From an uncultured Sphingorhabdus sp. (GTDB lineage Bacteria > Pseudomonadota > Alphaproteobacteria > Sphingomonadales > Sphingomonadaceae): a DNA stretch of 64,000 bases. Location: NCBI GenBank assembly GCA_937873665.1, contig CALMYW010000519.1:1-64000 (forward strand), written 5' to 3'. The notes beneath the pieces are model-generated. The model was not told where the DNA came from, did not search any database, and saw only the letters and a program-made list of their open reading frames with translations. A program made the translations under genes and the position numbers. Below are positions 54,246 to 63,061 of this stretch, piece by piece. Numbering within the stretch: position 1 is the stretch's first letter; every line of letters begins with the position of its first letter.

Positions 54246-54392
54246 ATGCCCCCCAAAAAAGAAATAGAATTATCAAGTGCCCAACAAAGCAAGTGGGGTT
54301 TGCTGCCTACAGATTCAAGTTCTTACCAGGTACCCTACGCTGGCGTGATACGGCGCATAGCGCGAAGCGAAATCCGCTGTTAAAAGAAAGCG

Positions 54393-56870
54393 ATGTCAGG
54401 AATGAGTACGACGGCCAAAGGAAATGCGTTTCGCGATACACTGGAAAAGGTGCTGAGCGCTGCTGGCTTCAATACGTCCACGGAAACGAAGGTGGGTCAG
54501 AAGAACGTAGACGTTGCTGCAGTGTGGACAAAAGACGATGTGGCTGGCGAACAGCGGTACGTCTTTGAGGCTAAAGATTACAAAGGGACGTTACCGGCAA
54601 AGGAGTGTAGCGAATTCGTCTCTGATAATCTTCCGCTCCTTCTCGAAGGTGCGATTGACCGTGCTTGGCTCATATCGAAAGGCCCAATTGCGCCAGGTGG
54701 GCGCGCTGCTGCGGAGCGGCACCGTGGCTTGCAGATCATTACGTTTATCGAACTCCAGCGGCGGTTGCTTCTGATCGACTCATATCTGAAAGACCTCATT
54801 GAGACTTACGAGCAATCCCAGTTGGAAAGCTTTTACGTGCGGCCTGAAACGGCTAGTGGAGCGGACCTCGAAAATCACATCAAAGGTTGGATAGAAAAAG
54901 ACGACGCGCCACCGCTCTTCGTTCTGGGTGCCTATGGCAAAGGCAAATCTACCTTTGCAACCCATTTGGCTGCTACTATGGCGCGCTTAGCGCTGGTCGA
55001 CCCTAGTGCGCGTGTTCCCATATTGGTCCGGCTGGGAGAAATTGCCGACGAGCAGTCAATTGAAGGCCTGCTTGGCAAAGTCCTTGCCAGCCAACATCGC
55101 GTGACCAATTACCATTTTGACACGCTGCGAGCCCTAAATCGCAACGGCCGGTTTCTGATCATATACGATGGCTTCGATGAGATGAAGCATGGGCTGACGC
55201 CAGCAAAATTCCAGCAAGTGTTGGCTGAACTTATGCGCTTGGATGAGGGAGATGCCCGCATACTTGTACTTGGTAGAGACACGGCCTTCCACGACGAGGT
55301 AGAGTTCCGAGCCGTGATCGACGGCATTCAGCGAACAAGCGCCGGTCGTGAAATCACCACGCCTGGACGACGCAGCTACAGCCATGTCGAGATCCGCGGC
55401 TTCACTGCGGACGAGGCTCGAACGTTCGTTTCCAACTATCTTCCGATACGCGCCGAAAGCGAACGCGAAGGGCCAGCGACGGACCAGGCTTGGATTGCGC
55501 AGCGCGTCGTCGAACTTAGCAGCGGTCGCTTCGACCGGCTGCTCGAGCGTCCTGTACACGCGCAAATGCTCTGCGAAATCGCGGTGCAACCCGACCAGCT
55601 CCGTGCGGACATGTCAGTATATGAACTCTTCGATAGCTTTGTGCACCTTTTGATTCACCGCGAACTCGAAAAGCGCGGTCGGGACCGATCGTTCCCGCTG
55701 GACTCGCGTCGACGGTTTAACGCCCACCTAGCTTGGTGGCTTTGGGAAATGGGAGGTGCATCCACCACGACGTTAGCGGATATTCCACAGCACATTTGCG
55801 ACGCCGCGACACGGGACCTCCATCACTCTCTCGATCGTGAGGAGATGCGCCGGGAACTCATCCAAGGATGCCTTGTCGAGAAGGGGGTGAATACGATTTA
55901 CTTCCACCGCTCGCTGCAAGAGTTTCTTGCAGCGGAGCACCTTATTGAAACTGACCTCCTTCAACGCACTGGATCGCCGAGCTGGTTACACGAGGTCACT
56001 AGTTCTGTGACTCCAGAAGTTATCGAGTTTGTGGTCGCCGGTACTATTGTATCAAAGGAACGACGGGACCGAGCGCTCTCGTGGCTTGGCAACCTCGCTG
56101 ACGCCAAAGGTGAGCGCATTGCGCTGCCAGGTTTTGATCTCTTCACGCAACTCGGTAAATCGCTAAATCTTGTGATTGAGGAGCCAAATGACTCTCCATG
56201 GCTGATTTGGCTGGCGTTCTTTCTTAGAACCGGCGCGCGTGACTTTGGTGCACGTGGTTCCAACACCTTTCCCGTTCTCGCTGATCTGATCTCCGGAACG
56301 AGGGGCGCATCACTGGAATGCCAAGCGGCCGCGCTTTATCTGCTATGTAGAGTATTATTTCACAAAGTGACGGATCAGTCGTTCGCTGTCGCGCTAGCAG
56401 CGATGATCCCTGTGAAGCAGCTTTCCGAAGCGACGACCGAGGCGCGAGTGAAGAAATCGGAAAGACAGATTATCCGCCAAGCAGACGACTTTACGTTCTG
56501 GGCGCTCCTGCGCTGCTGGAAAGTGGACCGGCATGAGGATGAAACGCTTCTCCTCTCTGTGGACCTCATTAGCCTGCATAACGATACAATGGGGGCGATG
56601 CCCTATGGCTTCGACAATGATGGGGCGATGCCGGTGCAAGAAGTGGTTACGGTGCAGGTACAATCCATCTATCGCGCCCTTGCTAGCTTCAAACCAAGCG
56701 TTCCTGAAAAGGAAATCGAGGCCATAAGGCCCTTCTTCAACGACGCAGACGTCCGCAGGAAGATCGCGCCTGTCAAGGTAGAGTATCGGCGCCCGCAGGT
56801 GCAGGTCACGCCTCAAACCATGCCAGAGGAACGGCATACCTTGACGTTACGTAGGCGTTCCAGCAATTGA
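54393..56870 (+). CDS. restriction nuclease-NACHT fusion (bacterial NLR-like defence protein)
   Basis: 825 residues. The N-terminal Mrr-like PD-(D/E)xK nuclease (about 10-125) has D40 (NVDVAAV) and E59-x-K61 (VFEAKDY). The NACHT ATPase has Walker A GAYGKGKST (179-187) and the hallmark Walker B FLIIYDGFDEM (D259, D262-E263). A winged-helix and helical arm follow (YIFHRSLQEFLAAEHL-like residues at about 505-520), then a helical C-terminal region with no leucine-rich repeats. In bacterial NACHT systems the C-terminus senses phage and the N-terminal nuclease is unleashed. It is divergent from the CD-NTase operon, which ends 148 bases away. Confidence 0.88.
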   Translation: MSGMSTTAKGNAFRDTLEKVLSAAGFNTSTETKVGQKNVDVAAVWTKDDVAGEQRYVFEAKDYKGTLPAKECSEFVSDNLPLLLEGAIDRAWLISKGPIAPGGRAAAERHRGLQIITFIELQRRLLLIDSYLKDLIETYEQSQLESFYVRPETASGADLENHIKGWIEKDDAPPLFVLGAYGKGKSTFATHLAATMARLALVDPSARVPILVRLGEIADEQSIEGLLGKVLASQHRVTNYHFDTLRALNRNGRFLIIYDGFDEMKHGLTPAKFQQVLAELMRLDEGDARILVLGRDTAFHDEVEFRAVIDGIQRTSAGREITTPGRRSYSHVEIRGFTADEARTFVSNYLPIRAESEREGPATDQAWIAQRVVELSSGRFDRLLERPVHAQMLCEIAVQPDQLRADMSVYELFDSFVHLLIHRELEKRGRDRSFPLDSRRRFNAHLAWWLWEMGGASTTTLADIPQHICDAATRDLHHSLDREEMRRELIQGCLVEKGVNTIYFHRSLQEFLAAEHLIETDLLQRTGSPSWLHEVTSSVTPEVIEFVVAGTIVSKERRDRALSWLGNLADAKGERIALPGFDLFTQLGKSLNLVIEEPNDSPWLIWLAFFLRTGARDFGARGSNTFPVLADLISGTRGASLECQAAALYLLCRVLFHKVTDQSFAVALAAMIPVKQLSEATTEARVKKSERQIIRQADDFTFWALLRCWKVDRHEDETLLLSVDLISLHNDTMGAMPYGFDNDGAMPVQEVVTVQVQSIYRALASFKPSVPEKEIEAIRPFFNDADVRRKIAPVKVEYRRPQVQVTPQTMPEERHTLTLRRRSSN

Positions 56871-57220
56871 TATTGGAGTTGATCGAACGAACGTGAGTTC
56901 GTGGGAACCTCACTGCTCCATAAGCGCGCTTCGCGGAAAACGATGGTCGGTTTCAACGAAATCTTAGCAGCGCAGATGAGACTATGAGAACGTATGGCCG
57001 CGCCCAAGGATTTAAATCGCAGCGTCGAACGGCAGAACTGTTAGCGCGAGTAGAGGTAAAAAGCGCCTGCTGAGCTGCGACAGCTTCCGATGAAATTGCG
57101 GAGTTCACCGTTGTTGCAAAACCGGCTAAGAGCAGCCGCTGCAACAGAATGGGCAAAACTGCTGCAAGTGAAACCATTTAATTTCAGTATCATAGTACAG
57201 ATAATCGAAAAGGAATGGTT
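56871..57220. other. intergenic, nothing recognised
   Basis: 350 bases between the NACHT and HEPN genes. No frame has protein-like character. An AAAAGGA ribosome binding site at its right end serves the HEPN gene; the promoter is presumably here too. Confidence 0.35.
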
Positions 57221-57724
57221 ATGAGCACAGCTTGGTTGAAAGCAAACTTGCCAGGGTTTGCAAACTTATCGCTGGCCGAGCGCCGAGCAATTGCCGATTT
57301 CACATTTTTGTGGACGCTTTTTGAGGCAAGGATTCTCGCAACACGCGGAAGCGCGCAGGCAATCACAAGCGCGGTGACGGCATGGTACCAGGCTGGCCAG
57401 CTTGCCGTCAATTCCTTCGATGGCGAACTTGCCTATTTCCGCAGCCGCTATTTTGAAAACGGAGAATTCACCCATCATTTTGATGGGCTGCATCTGAGGC
57501 AGAACGACAACCCCGCGCTCGTAAGAGGCGTGATTGATGGAAGCGACAATGGGGATCAAAACCGTGTGATCGCGATTCTGACGATACTCTTCCGATATCG
57601 AAACAACCTCTTTCACGGGATAAAGTGGCAGTACCATTTTGTCGATCAATTAGAGAACTTTCGGCAGGCCAATGCGATTCTAAAACGAGTTCTTGAACGT
57701 CACGGAAACTTGCTTGGGCCTTAA
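57221..57724 (+). CDS. HEPN-domain protein, probable ribonuclease
   Basis: 167 residues, predicted all-alpha, with the HEPN signature RNNLFH (R127-N128...H132) after ILFRY. The RNxxxH motif is the metal-independent RNase active site of HEPN proteins such as those in abortive-infection and toxin-antitoxin systems. ATGs at 57215 and 57221 are in frame, and AGG spacing favours the second. No MNT-type antitoxin is encoded next to it. The next gene, 63 bases on, is another helical protein on the same strand and could be its partner. Confidence 0.75.
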   Translation: MSTAWLKANLPGFANLSLAERRAIADFTFLWTLFEARILATRGSAQAITSAVTAWYQAGQLAVNSFDGELAYFRSRYFENGEFTHHFDGLHLRQNDNPALVRGVIDGSDNGDQNRVIAILTILFRYRNNLFHGIKWQYHFVDQLENFRQANAILKRVLERHGNLLGP

Positions 57725-57787
57725 CCTCCACCTATTCTCACTGAACATTAAGCCTGCATCACATTGTCCGAGCATTTGGGGTTAGCC

Positions 57788-58570
57788 ATGCTGAGAAACA
57801 CAGAAATCTCAGAACTTCGTCCCGAGATGATCGAAGTCGTGAGAAGGGCTCAGCACCTTGTGCATTCCTACCTCGCGGGATTGGCTTTCATTGCCAAGGA
57901 CACGGCACGTGACCCCGCCTTCACCTCAAATCATCTTCTTTCTTACCTTTCGCAGGATATCCTTCAGTCAGCGATGGCAGTGATGACTCTCACTACTGAA
58001 GGGGTGCTAAATGTGGTCCGTCGAGAGCTTCGATTTTTAATCGAGGCGTCAATCAAGATTTGCTATGTTCAGCAGCGCAGTTACTCATCGACTATCGAGG
58101 AGAAGTTGCAGCTCTATGATAAGGTTTTTCAGTCGCAACGCATTTCAATCAAAAACAATCTCGACCTACCGCTTTTGTCGGAAGGTATTCGAGAAGAGTT
58201 CTACGAAGAAGTCGGCCGCTTATATGGAGCAACCTCGAAGTACGTTCATCTGTCACCCGACCAGATTGTCGAATCAATCGCTTTGGCTCAGGCCGGCATA
58301 ACGTCCGGCATGGAAGGGCCATCCGAAGTTGAAAAGCTGAATTTATTGGCCGAACGCGTTCTAGCAGCATCGTTAGTCTTACTTTTTCATAGCGTCCCTA
58401 GTTGGGTGGCGGGAGACTGGTTAGTAGACCGAAACGGCAGCACGATTGATTGGCACTTTGTGCAGTCAAAATTCATTGCCGATCTAGACCAGCAATTTGA
58501 CTATAAGCACGAACGGCAAGATCGATTGGCAGAAATCCAAGCGCACCGTGCTGTTGGAATAAGGTTCTAA
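57788..58570 (+). CDS. helical protein of unknown function (possibly HEPN-like/DUF5677-like)
   Basis: 260 residues from the ATG at 57788, with GGGG a few bases upstream. It is nearly all helical. Features include NVVRRELRFLIEASIKICYV, which resembles the RxxxE region of DUF5677/AbiV-like proteins, and GATSKYVHLSPDQI. A single weak match is not enough for a firm family. It stands directly behind the HEPN gene and inside the defence island, so a toxin or antitoxin role is possible. Confidence 0.5.
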   Translation: MLRNTEISELRPEMIEVVRRAQHLVHSYLAGLAFIAKDTARDPAFTSNHLLSYLSQDILQSAMAVMTLTTEGVLNVVRRELRFLIEASIKICYVQQRSYSSTIEEKLQLYDKVFQSQRISIKNNLDLPLLSEGIREEFYEEVGRLYGATSKYVHLSPDQIVESIALAQAGITSGMEGPSEVEKLNLLAERVLAASLVLLFHSVPSWVAGDWLVDRNGSTIDWHFVQSKFIADLDQQFDYKHERQDRLAEIQAHRAVGIRF

Positions 58571-58582
58571 GCCACCTCGCAA

Positions 58583-59452
58583 TCAGCTTTTAGGCAAAAT
58601 ATACTCGGCAAAGTTTGGTACGATGTGTTCGTCCCAAACCTCTGCGCCTATCAGTTTTTCGCCAGCGCTGTTTATTTCTTCCAGCGGCAAATCACTCACG
58701 CGCACGCCGGTTGGGACATAGCGCAGCACGGCTTGCCCAATAGTGATCTCACGGCTCGGAAAGCTCTGCGAGAATTTGCGCAACTGTGGGACCAACCGGT
58801 GGTGAAGCTGGCTATCAGAGCGCCCTTCATGCTCTGCATAAGCACGGCGAAGCTCCGCGCTAACCACATCGTCAACCGTAGCCTTTGTGAGCGCTGCATC
58901 TTCGGCGGCGACAATTTCGGGTAGGTAGTCATTCATTGGATCACCTTGCGGATTTTGAAGCCGGATCGTGGCATCGACAATGACGAAAGGTGGTGCAACT
59001 ACCCAAGCGTGACCACGCTGAGCCCCAGGGAAGTCTATAACGTCGCAGGAAGCCTGACCGCGCCAAAGGTCAGCCTCAGTGACTTCGGCAACGAAAGAGC
59101 CCATGAGTCCGAAGCTCCAAATGCCCATACGATCGAGGATGCGAGGCAACATGGAGGAAACATGCACGCAGCTTCGCTGCATACCTTCCTTCTCAAACAG
59201 GTCTGCCATGAAGCTTGCCAATTTTGGTACGATAATGCGCGCTCTTGCGTCATATTCAGCAGAGCGCGGACGCGTATCTACCCACTGCGCGTATTTCTCC
59301 AGAAATTGCCCGTCCATTTGCTCCCGCTCAAGGAAAGCCTGCTGATCGTAGAAACCAAACTCTGCCGTATTGATGCCAAAGCCACGCAGCTCTTCCTCTA
59401 TGCTCTGATGTGCGTTGACTTGCGCTCTAGCACGCTGCTTTGCTTGTCCCAT
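58583..59452 (-). CDS. hypothetical protein with a Cys-His-Asp (transglutaminase-like) pattern
   Basis: 289 residues from the ATG at 59452 (MGQAKQRARAQVNAHQSIEE), with AGGAAG just upstream. Cys95 (MQRSCVHVSS) precedes a helix, then GHAWVVAPPFVIVDATI gives His148 and Asp160. This order and spacing (Cys; HAWV; DxT) is that of papain-like transglutaminase-fold proteins. I know of no named family match. The reading frame continues open upstream to 59785, but the extension lacks protein-like features. It lies between defence genes and integrases, so it is probably cargo. Confidence 0.6.
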   Translation of the reverse strand: MGQAKQRARAQVNAHQSIEEELRGFGINTAEFGFYDQQAFLEREQMDGQFLEKYAQWVDTRPRSAEYDARARIIVPKLASFMADLFEKEGMQRSCVHVSSMLPRILDRMGIWSFGLMGSFVAEVTEADLWRGQASCDVIDFPGAQRGHAWVVAPPFVIVDATIRLQNPQGDPMNDYLPEIVAAEDAALTKATVDDVVSAELRRAYAEHEGRSDSQLHHRLVPQLRKFSQSFPSREITIGQAVLRYVPTGVRVSDLPLEEINSAGEKLIGAEVWDEHIVPNFAEYILPKS

Positions 59453-59772
59453 GGCTTCCTCTGAGTTTTTTGGCCTACCCCCTGCATTATAGACCGTGGC
59501 CCGCTCGAGCCATCGATCATTTATTCGCGCAACCCTATTCCCCTTTTGTTGCATCCCAACGATGACTGCTTTCCCATCATTGGCCGTAGAACTGGCCAGT
59601 CCGTAATCTCCAACGTTGTCGCCCAACCTGGGCCGATCACAGCCGCCGATTCCAGTCGTTCGGAGTCGACTTCCACCTGCTGAATCTATGACGGCTTTCG
59701 ACGGCGCGGTTTTGGCATCGTGAACGGCTGCTATGTTGGTGAAATAGGAACCCGAGTTTGCTGATGCACAGA
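59453..59772. other. intergenic between integrase and the Cys-His-Asp protein
   Basis: About 320 bases with an open minus-strand frame of about 110 codons in phase with the downstream gene. The translated residues look random. No repeat or structure stands out. Confidence 0.35.
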
Positions 59773-60957
59773 TCATCCGCTCCAACCATCCAACAACTCC
59801 CCTACCTTCTCCGCCGCAGCGACAACCTGCCCGTCATCCAGATGCGCATAACGCGCAGTCGATCCAATTCGCGCATGGCCAAGCAGCTTCCCGATCATGG
59901 GTAGCGTCTCGGACATCGCCGCAGCATGACTTGCAAAACTGTGCCGAAGATCATGCAGCCGGACATGGGGCAGGCCAGCTGCCTTCCTTGCGTGGTAAAA
60001 ATGGTGCTCCACCGATGATCTGAACTGCGTTGTCTTATCATGCCAAAATATCTGGTCGTGCGCTTTATGTCGCGGCAAGGCGTCGAGCAACGCCCTGACT
60101 TCTTCCCCGACCCAAACGGTGCGCGGCCCGGTCTTGCTGTCGTGCAATAACAAGCGCCGCCCTTTGACCTCACCCCATGTCAGTCCCAAGATTTCGCTTT
60201 TTCGGCATCCGGTGAGCGTAATCACAAGAAGCGCCGTTGCCTGCATCGGAAAATCCTGTTTCAGCTCTTCGAGCACGGCGCCAAATCGCGCCAATTCTTC
60301 CACGGACAGAAAGCACTGAAATTTGCGTTTGCGGTTGGGCCGGATACCGCGACAGGGATTTGAACATTCCTCGCGGTAGCCCCAGCTTTCCGCCCTGTTG
60401 AACATGGCGCGGACCAGTTCGAAGCAGCGGTTTCCGGCACCGGGCCCTCCCCTGTCGGTAACACGCTTGAACCATTTGAGCACTTCGGCTTGCGTGATCT
60501 CGTCAACGAAACGACCGGGAAAGGCGTTATCCAGATATTTGCGGCGCGAAATATCATGGCTGGCAATTGTCGATGGTTTCCATTGGATGGCAACCTTCTG
60601 CCAAAACTCCTCCAAAAAGACGTCAAAACGGGGCGAAGAGCGAATACGCTGTGCGGTGTCAGCTGGATTGTCGCCGGTTTGTGCGCGTAGCAGTATGCGC
60701 TTTGCGACATCAGTCGCCTGTGCATTGGTGAGCAGAGCGGCATTTCCAATCGTAACGGTGCGCACGCGGCCTGCCATCATGGTCTGCAAAATGTAGACTT
60801 TGCGACCCGACGCATAATGGCGCACGCCGAAGCCAGCCAAGGTCAATGACCAGATGGTCTGTCTTGGACGGCCCCAGCGGCGTATCCCGCTGAAGGGAGT
60901 GATGCCAACGATTGCAAGTTCTTCTGCAACAATGCGGGCAAGGCTATGGGCGGTCAT
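59773..60957 (-). CDS. tyrosine recombinase (integrase), second of a tandem pair
   Basis: 394 residues. The N-terminal part has an arm-binding-like segment and a core-binding domain (about 110-210). The catalytic domain has Arg I in TGCRKSEILGL, the box HDLRHSFASH, LLGHARIG and the nucleophile tyrosine in STARYAHLD. All catalytic residues are intact. It overlaps the first integrase by four bases (ATGA), so both are made together. Such tandem pairs may act as a heteromeric recombinase or contribute to different stages. Confidence 0.93.
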   Translation of the reverse strand: MTAHSLARIVAEELAIVGITPFSGIRRWGRPRQTIWSLTLAGFGVRHYASGRKVYILQTMMAGRVRTVTIGNAALLTNAQATDVAKRILLRAQTGDNPADTAQRIRSSPRFDVFLEEFWQKVAIQWKPSTIASHDISRRKYLDNAFPGRFVDEITQAEVLKWFKRVTDRGGPGAGNRCFELVRAMFNRAESWGYREECSNPCRGIRPNRKRKFQCFLSVEELARFGAVLEELKQDFPMQATALLVITLTGCRKSEILGLTWGEVKGRRLLLHDSKTGPRTVWVGEEVRALLDALPRHKAHDQIFWHDKTTQFRSSVEHHFYHARKAAGLPHVRLHDLRHSFASHAAAMSETLPMIGKLLGHARIGSTARYAHLDDGQVVAAAEKVGELLDGWSG

Positions 60958-62210
60958 GCTTTTACTCCCATTGCTGAAGCTATCGAGGAACAGATGCGCG
61001 ATGCGGCATCCATCACAGCGTCGTCGGCCAAGTGCGCATAACGCGCGGTCGTTTCCGGCAAACTATGGCCTAGGAGCTTCCCGATCACGCTGAGCGAGAT
61101 GTCGTCGCGGATCGCAACCGAGGCAAAACTGTGCCGCAGGTCGTGCATCCTGACATCGGCGAGTGCCGCGCGTTTGCGCAATATCCGCCAAATGGGATCA
61201 ACGTTGAAGGGGACATGGGTTTTGCGGACACAGCCAAAGAGCAAGCCCGATTGCGAACGATTGGGTAACGCATCGATAACCGCCTGTGCCTGCCGGTTGA
61301 GATAGATGACCTTGGGACCTGTCTTACTGTCGGGAAGGAACAGGCGTGGCGGCTTGATATACTCCCAGCGCAATGCAACGATCTCACTGCGGCGTGCGCC
61401 AGTGAAAATCAGAAGCCTGATGATAGCGACCGCCTTCGGGAACTCGCTTTCCGCCTCGCGCAGGACGGCAAAGAGGCGGCGATATTCAGCCGGGCTCAAA
61501 TAGCGTTCGGGTAGCTTCCGCTTGAAACGCGGAGTTCCTCTGCACGGGTTCGAACCTCGCCGCCTATACCCCAATTGCTCGGCATAATTGAGCATCACTG
61601 CCAATACCGGCAATGTGCGATTGAACACACCCGAGCGCGAGGCCATCGCATCGCGCCAGCGCATGACTTCGCACCGCGCAATCGAGGCCAATGGCATATC
61701 GCCAAAGACCGGTATCAATTCCGAATAAACTGCCTGGCGATTGCGATAGACGGTCTGCGGTTTCCAATGCCGCTCATAATCACTCAAAAATTCATCGACA
61801 TAATCGGCAAATATGACAGACTTTGGTAAGCGCTCTTTGGCTCTTGTCGGTAGGCCATCAAGCTGGTTTGCAGCCAACCGTTCGCGCGCCTTCCGCCTTG
61901 CCTCCTCAGCGCTGACCTTGTTGACAGGTCCCAGACTGATCGTGCGTTGTACTCCGCGTTCGCGATAAAAGACGACCCAGTTTTTGCCATTGGGCGGACG
62001 GAAACGAAGACCGAAACCGGGAAGCTCGCTATCCCAGATCGTTTCGCTATGCTTGCTGCAACTTCTGCGCGCGGTATGATCGGTCAGCCGGACAGGTGGA
62101 TTTTGTCGTCGGCGATCCGTTTGGGATTGCTGATTCGTTTCCCCTTCAAGACCCGTTTTCGGGGTAAGCGGATAGCCATTTCCACCCCCCGGAACGAGCG
62201 TGTCGCCCAC
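60954..62210 (-). CDS. tyrosine recombinase (integrase), first of a tandem pair
   Basis: About 418 residues from a GTG; the start is uncertain because the first 35 residues are low-complexity. A DUF4102-like N-terminus (SELPGFGLRFRPPNGKNWVV) is followed by a core-binding domain and catalytic residues: Arg in TGARRSEIVAL, HDLRHSFASV, LLGHSLPE and TARYAHLAD. It lies just inside a 15-base direct repeat (62264-62278), the place of an att site for an island integrase. It is similar in its catalytic end to the second integrase, suggesting an old duplication. Confidence 0.92.
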   Translation of the reverse strand: MGDTLVPGGGNGYPLTPKTGLEGETNQQSQTDRRRQNPPVRLTDHTARRSCSKHSETIWDSELPGFGLRFRPPNGKNWVVFYRERGVQRTISLGPVNKVSAEEARRKARERLAANQLDGLPTRAKERLPKSVIFADYVDEFLSDYERHWKPQTVYRNRQAVYSELIPVFGDMPLASIARCEVMRWRDAMASRSGVFNRTLPVLAVMLNYAEQLGYRRRGSNPCRGTPRFKRKLPERYLSPAEYRRLFAVLREAESEFPKAVAIIRLLIFTGARRSEIVALRWEYIKPPRLFLPDSKTGPKVIYLNRQAQAVIDALPNRSQSGLLFGCVRKTHVPFNVDPIWRILRKRAALADVRMHDLRHSFASVAIRDDISLSVIGKLLGHSLPETTARYAHLADDAVMDAASRICSSIASAMGVKA

Positions 62211-62263
62211 GACACAAACTCGTTGATTTTCAACAATATAACTCTCTAAACTTGCCGAGGTCG

Positions 62264-62286
62264 GCGTACGGTGTGCTTAGATTTTC
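62264..62286 (+). repeat. direct repeat copy 2 (att or nic-like motif)
   Basis: GCGTACGGTGTGCTT followed by AGATTTTC, about 54 bases upstream of the first integrase start. It is identical over 15 bases to 44867-44881. The downstream flanks also resemble each other loosely (GCTCCGAAGG against GCTGCGAGGG), so homology may be longer than the core. Confidence 0.75.
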
Positions 62287-62421
62287 CCAGCTGCGAGGGT
62301 TCGATCCAGTGTCCAATGCTTTACGCGATGGTGCCTTTTGCGTTCTTCTCAAAACGGACCTTGCCTTCGCGTAAAACGCGTTCGCAAAATGGCTAGCGCC
62401 AAGATCACTTTGGCACGCGAG

Positions 62422-62455
62422 CAAGAAAAAAGAGGAAGCCCGTGATGGACTTCCC
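62422..62455 (-). terminator. intrinsic terminator of the 78-residue gene
   Basis: On the minus strand, GGAAGTCC - ATCAC - GGGCTTCC, then TCTTTTTTC: eight pairs with one G-T wobble and a T-run, beginning 17 bases after the stop at 62472. Confidence 0.8.
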
Positions 62456-62471
62456 CTTGAGCGTATTTTCT

Positions 62472-62708
62472 TCAAAACTCGTCGAGCATTTGGCTTGGAA
62501 CCGAGTCGACAATCCGGTCGACCAGGTGCTGGGGTAATGCTCCATAATCGCCTTCGTCGACGACGATATAACCCCGCTCGAAATCGGTCAGAATATATTG
62601 GTTGAAGTAGCTGTGAAAGGAGCGTGCGTAAGCGCAATGCATCGCAGCCTTCAGTGCCTGCTCATCGGCTTGGCGTTGCGTATATTCGAGTGCTTGTGAA
62701 CCGTTCAT
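62472..62708 (-). CDS. small conserved-type protein, unknown function
   Basis: 78 residues: MNGSQALEYTQRQADEQALK, MHCAYARSFHSYFNQYILTD, then FERGYIVVDEGDYGALPQHL. It has a strong AGGAGG ribosome binding site five bases before the ATG and its own terminator, so it is very likely a real gene. No domain is recognised. An inverted repeat (CCTGATG at 62717-62723 with CATCAGG at 62740-62746) overlaps the AGGAGG and could mask it in the mRNA. Confidence 0.7.
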   Translation of the reverse strand: MNGSQALEYTQRQADEQALKAAMHCAYARSFHSYFNQYILTDFERGYIVVDEGDYGALPQHLVDRIVDSVPSQMLDEF

Positions 62709-63061
62709 GATAACCTCCTGATGATAAAGTGATGCTTCGCATCAGGATGCGGACAATGGGCAGGAAGGACGGGTCAGGGACCGCATGAAACATGCGGCCG
62801 CGCGAGCGGCGATGGGGGCAACGATTTTTCTGGGTGCGCTATGGCAGAGCCGAGCCGCATCCGGAAAAATGGTGGGGCCCCGTCGTCCTTGACGCGTCCC
62901 GAGACCTACCCATTAGACTTGGAATATTGTGAGAGAGCCCCTCCCCCACTCTCCATTAAACCGGTGTGGAGGCCACACTGAAGATTTCATTTTCCTACAG
63001 GCGCCCTGTCCGGATAGCGTCCTGAATTGGAGGGGACCAACGGCCAGCGAAAGGACATCTT
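62709..63061. other. intergenic with hairpins, promoter region for two divergent genes
   Basis: About 350 bases. It has the RBS-masking repeat 62717-62746, CCGCATG-AAA-CATGCGG (62781-62797) and GTGTGG-AGG-CCACAC (62964-62978). TTGACG near 62890 could be a -35 box for the plus-strand gene. GAAAGGA precedes that gene's start. Confidence 0.45.

Noticed and set aside
62286..62300. GGGTTCGATCC near the integrases, as a tRNA 3' end forming an att site
   Set aside because: No tRNA body can be folded around it and no CCA-proximal acceptor pairing is present.
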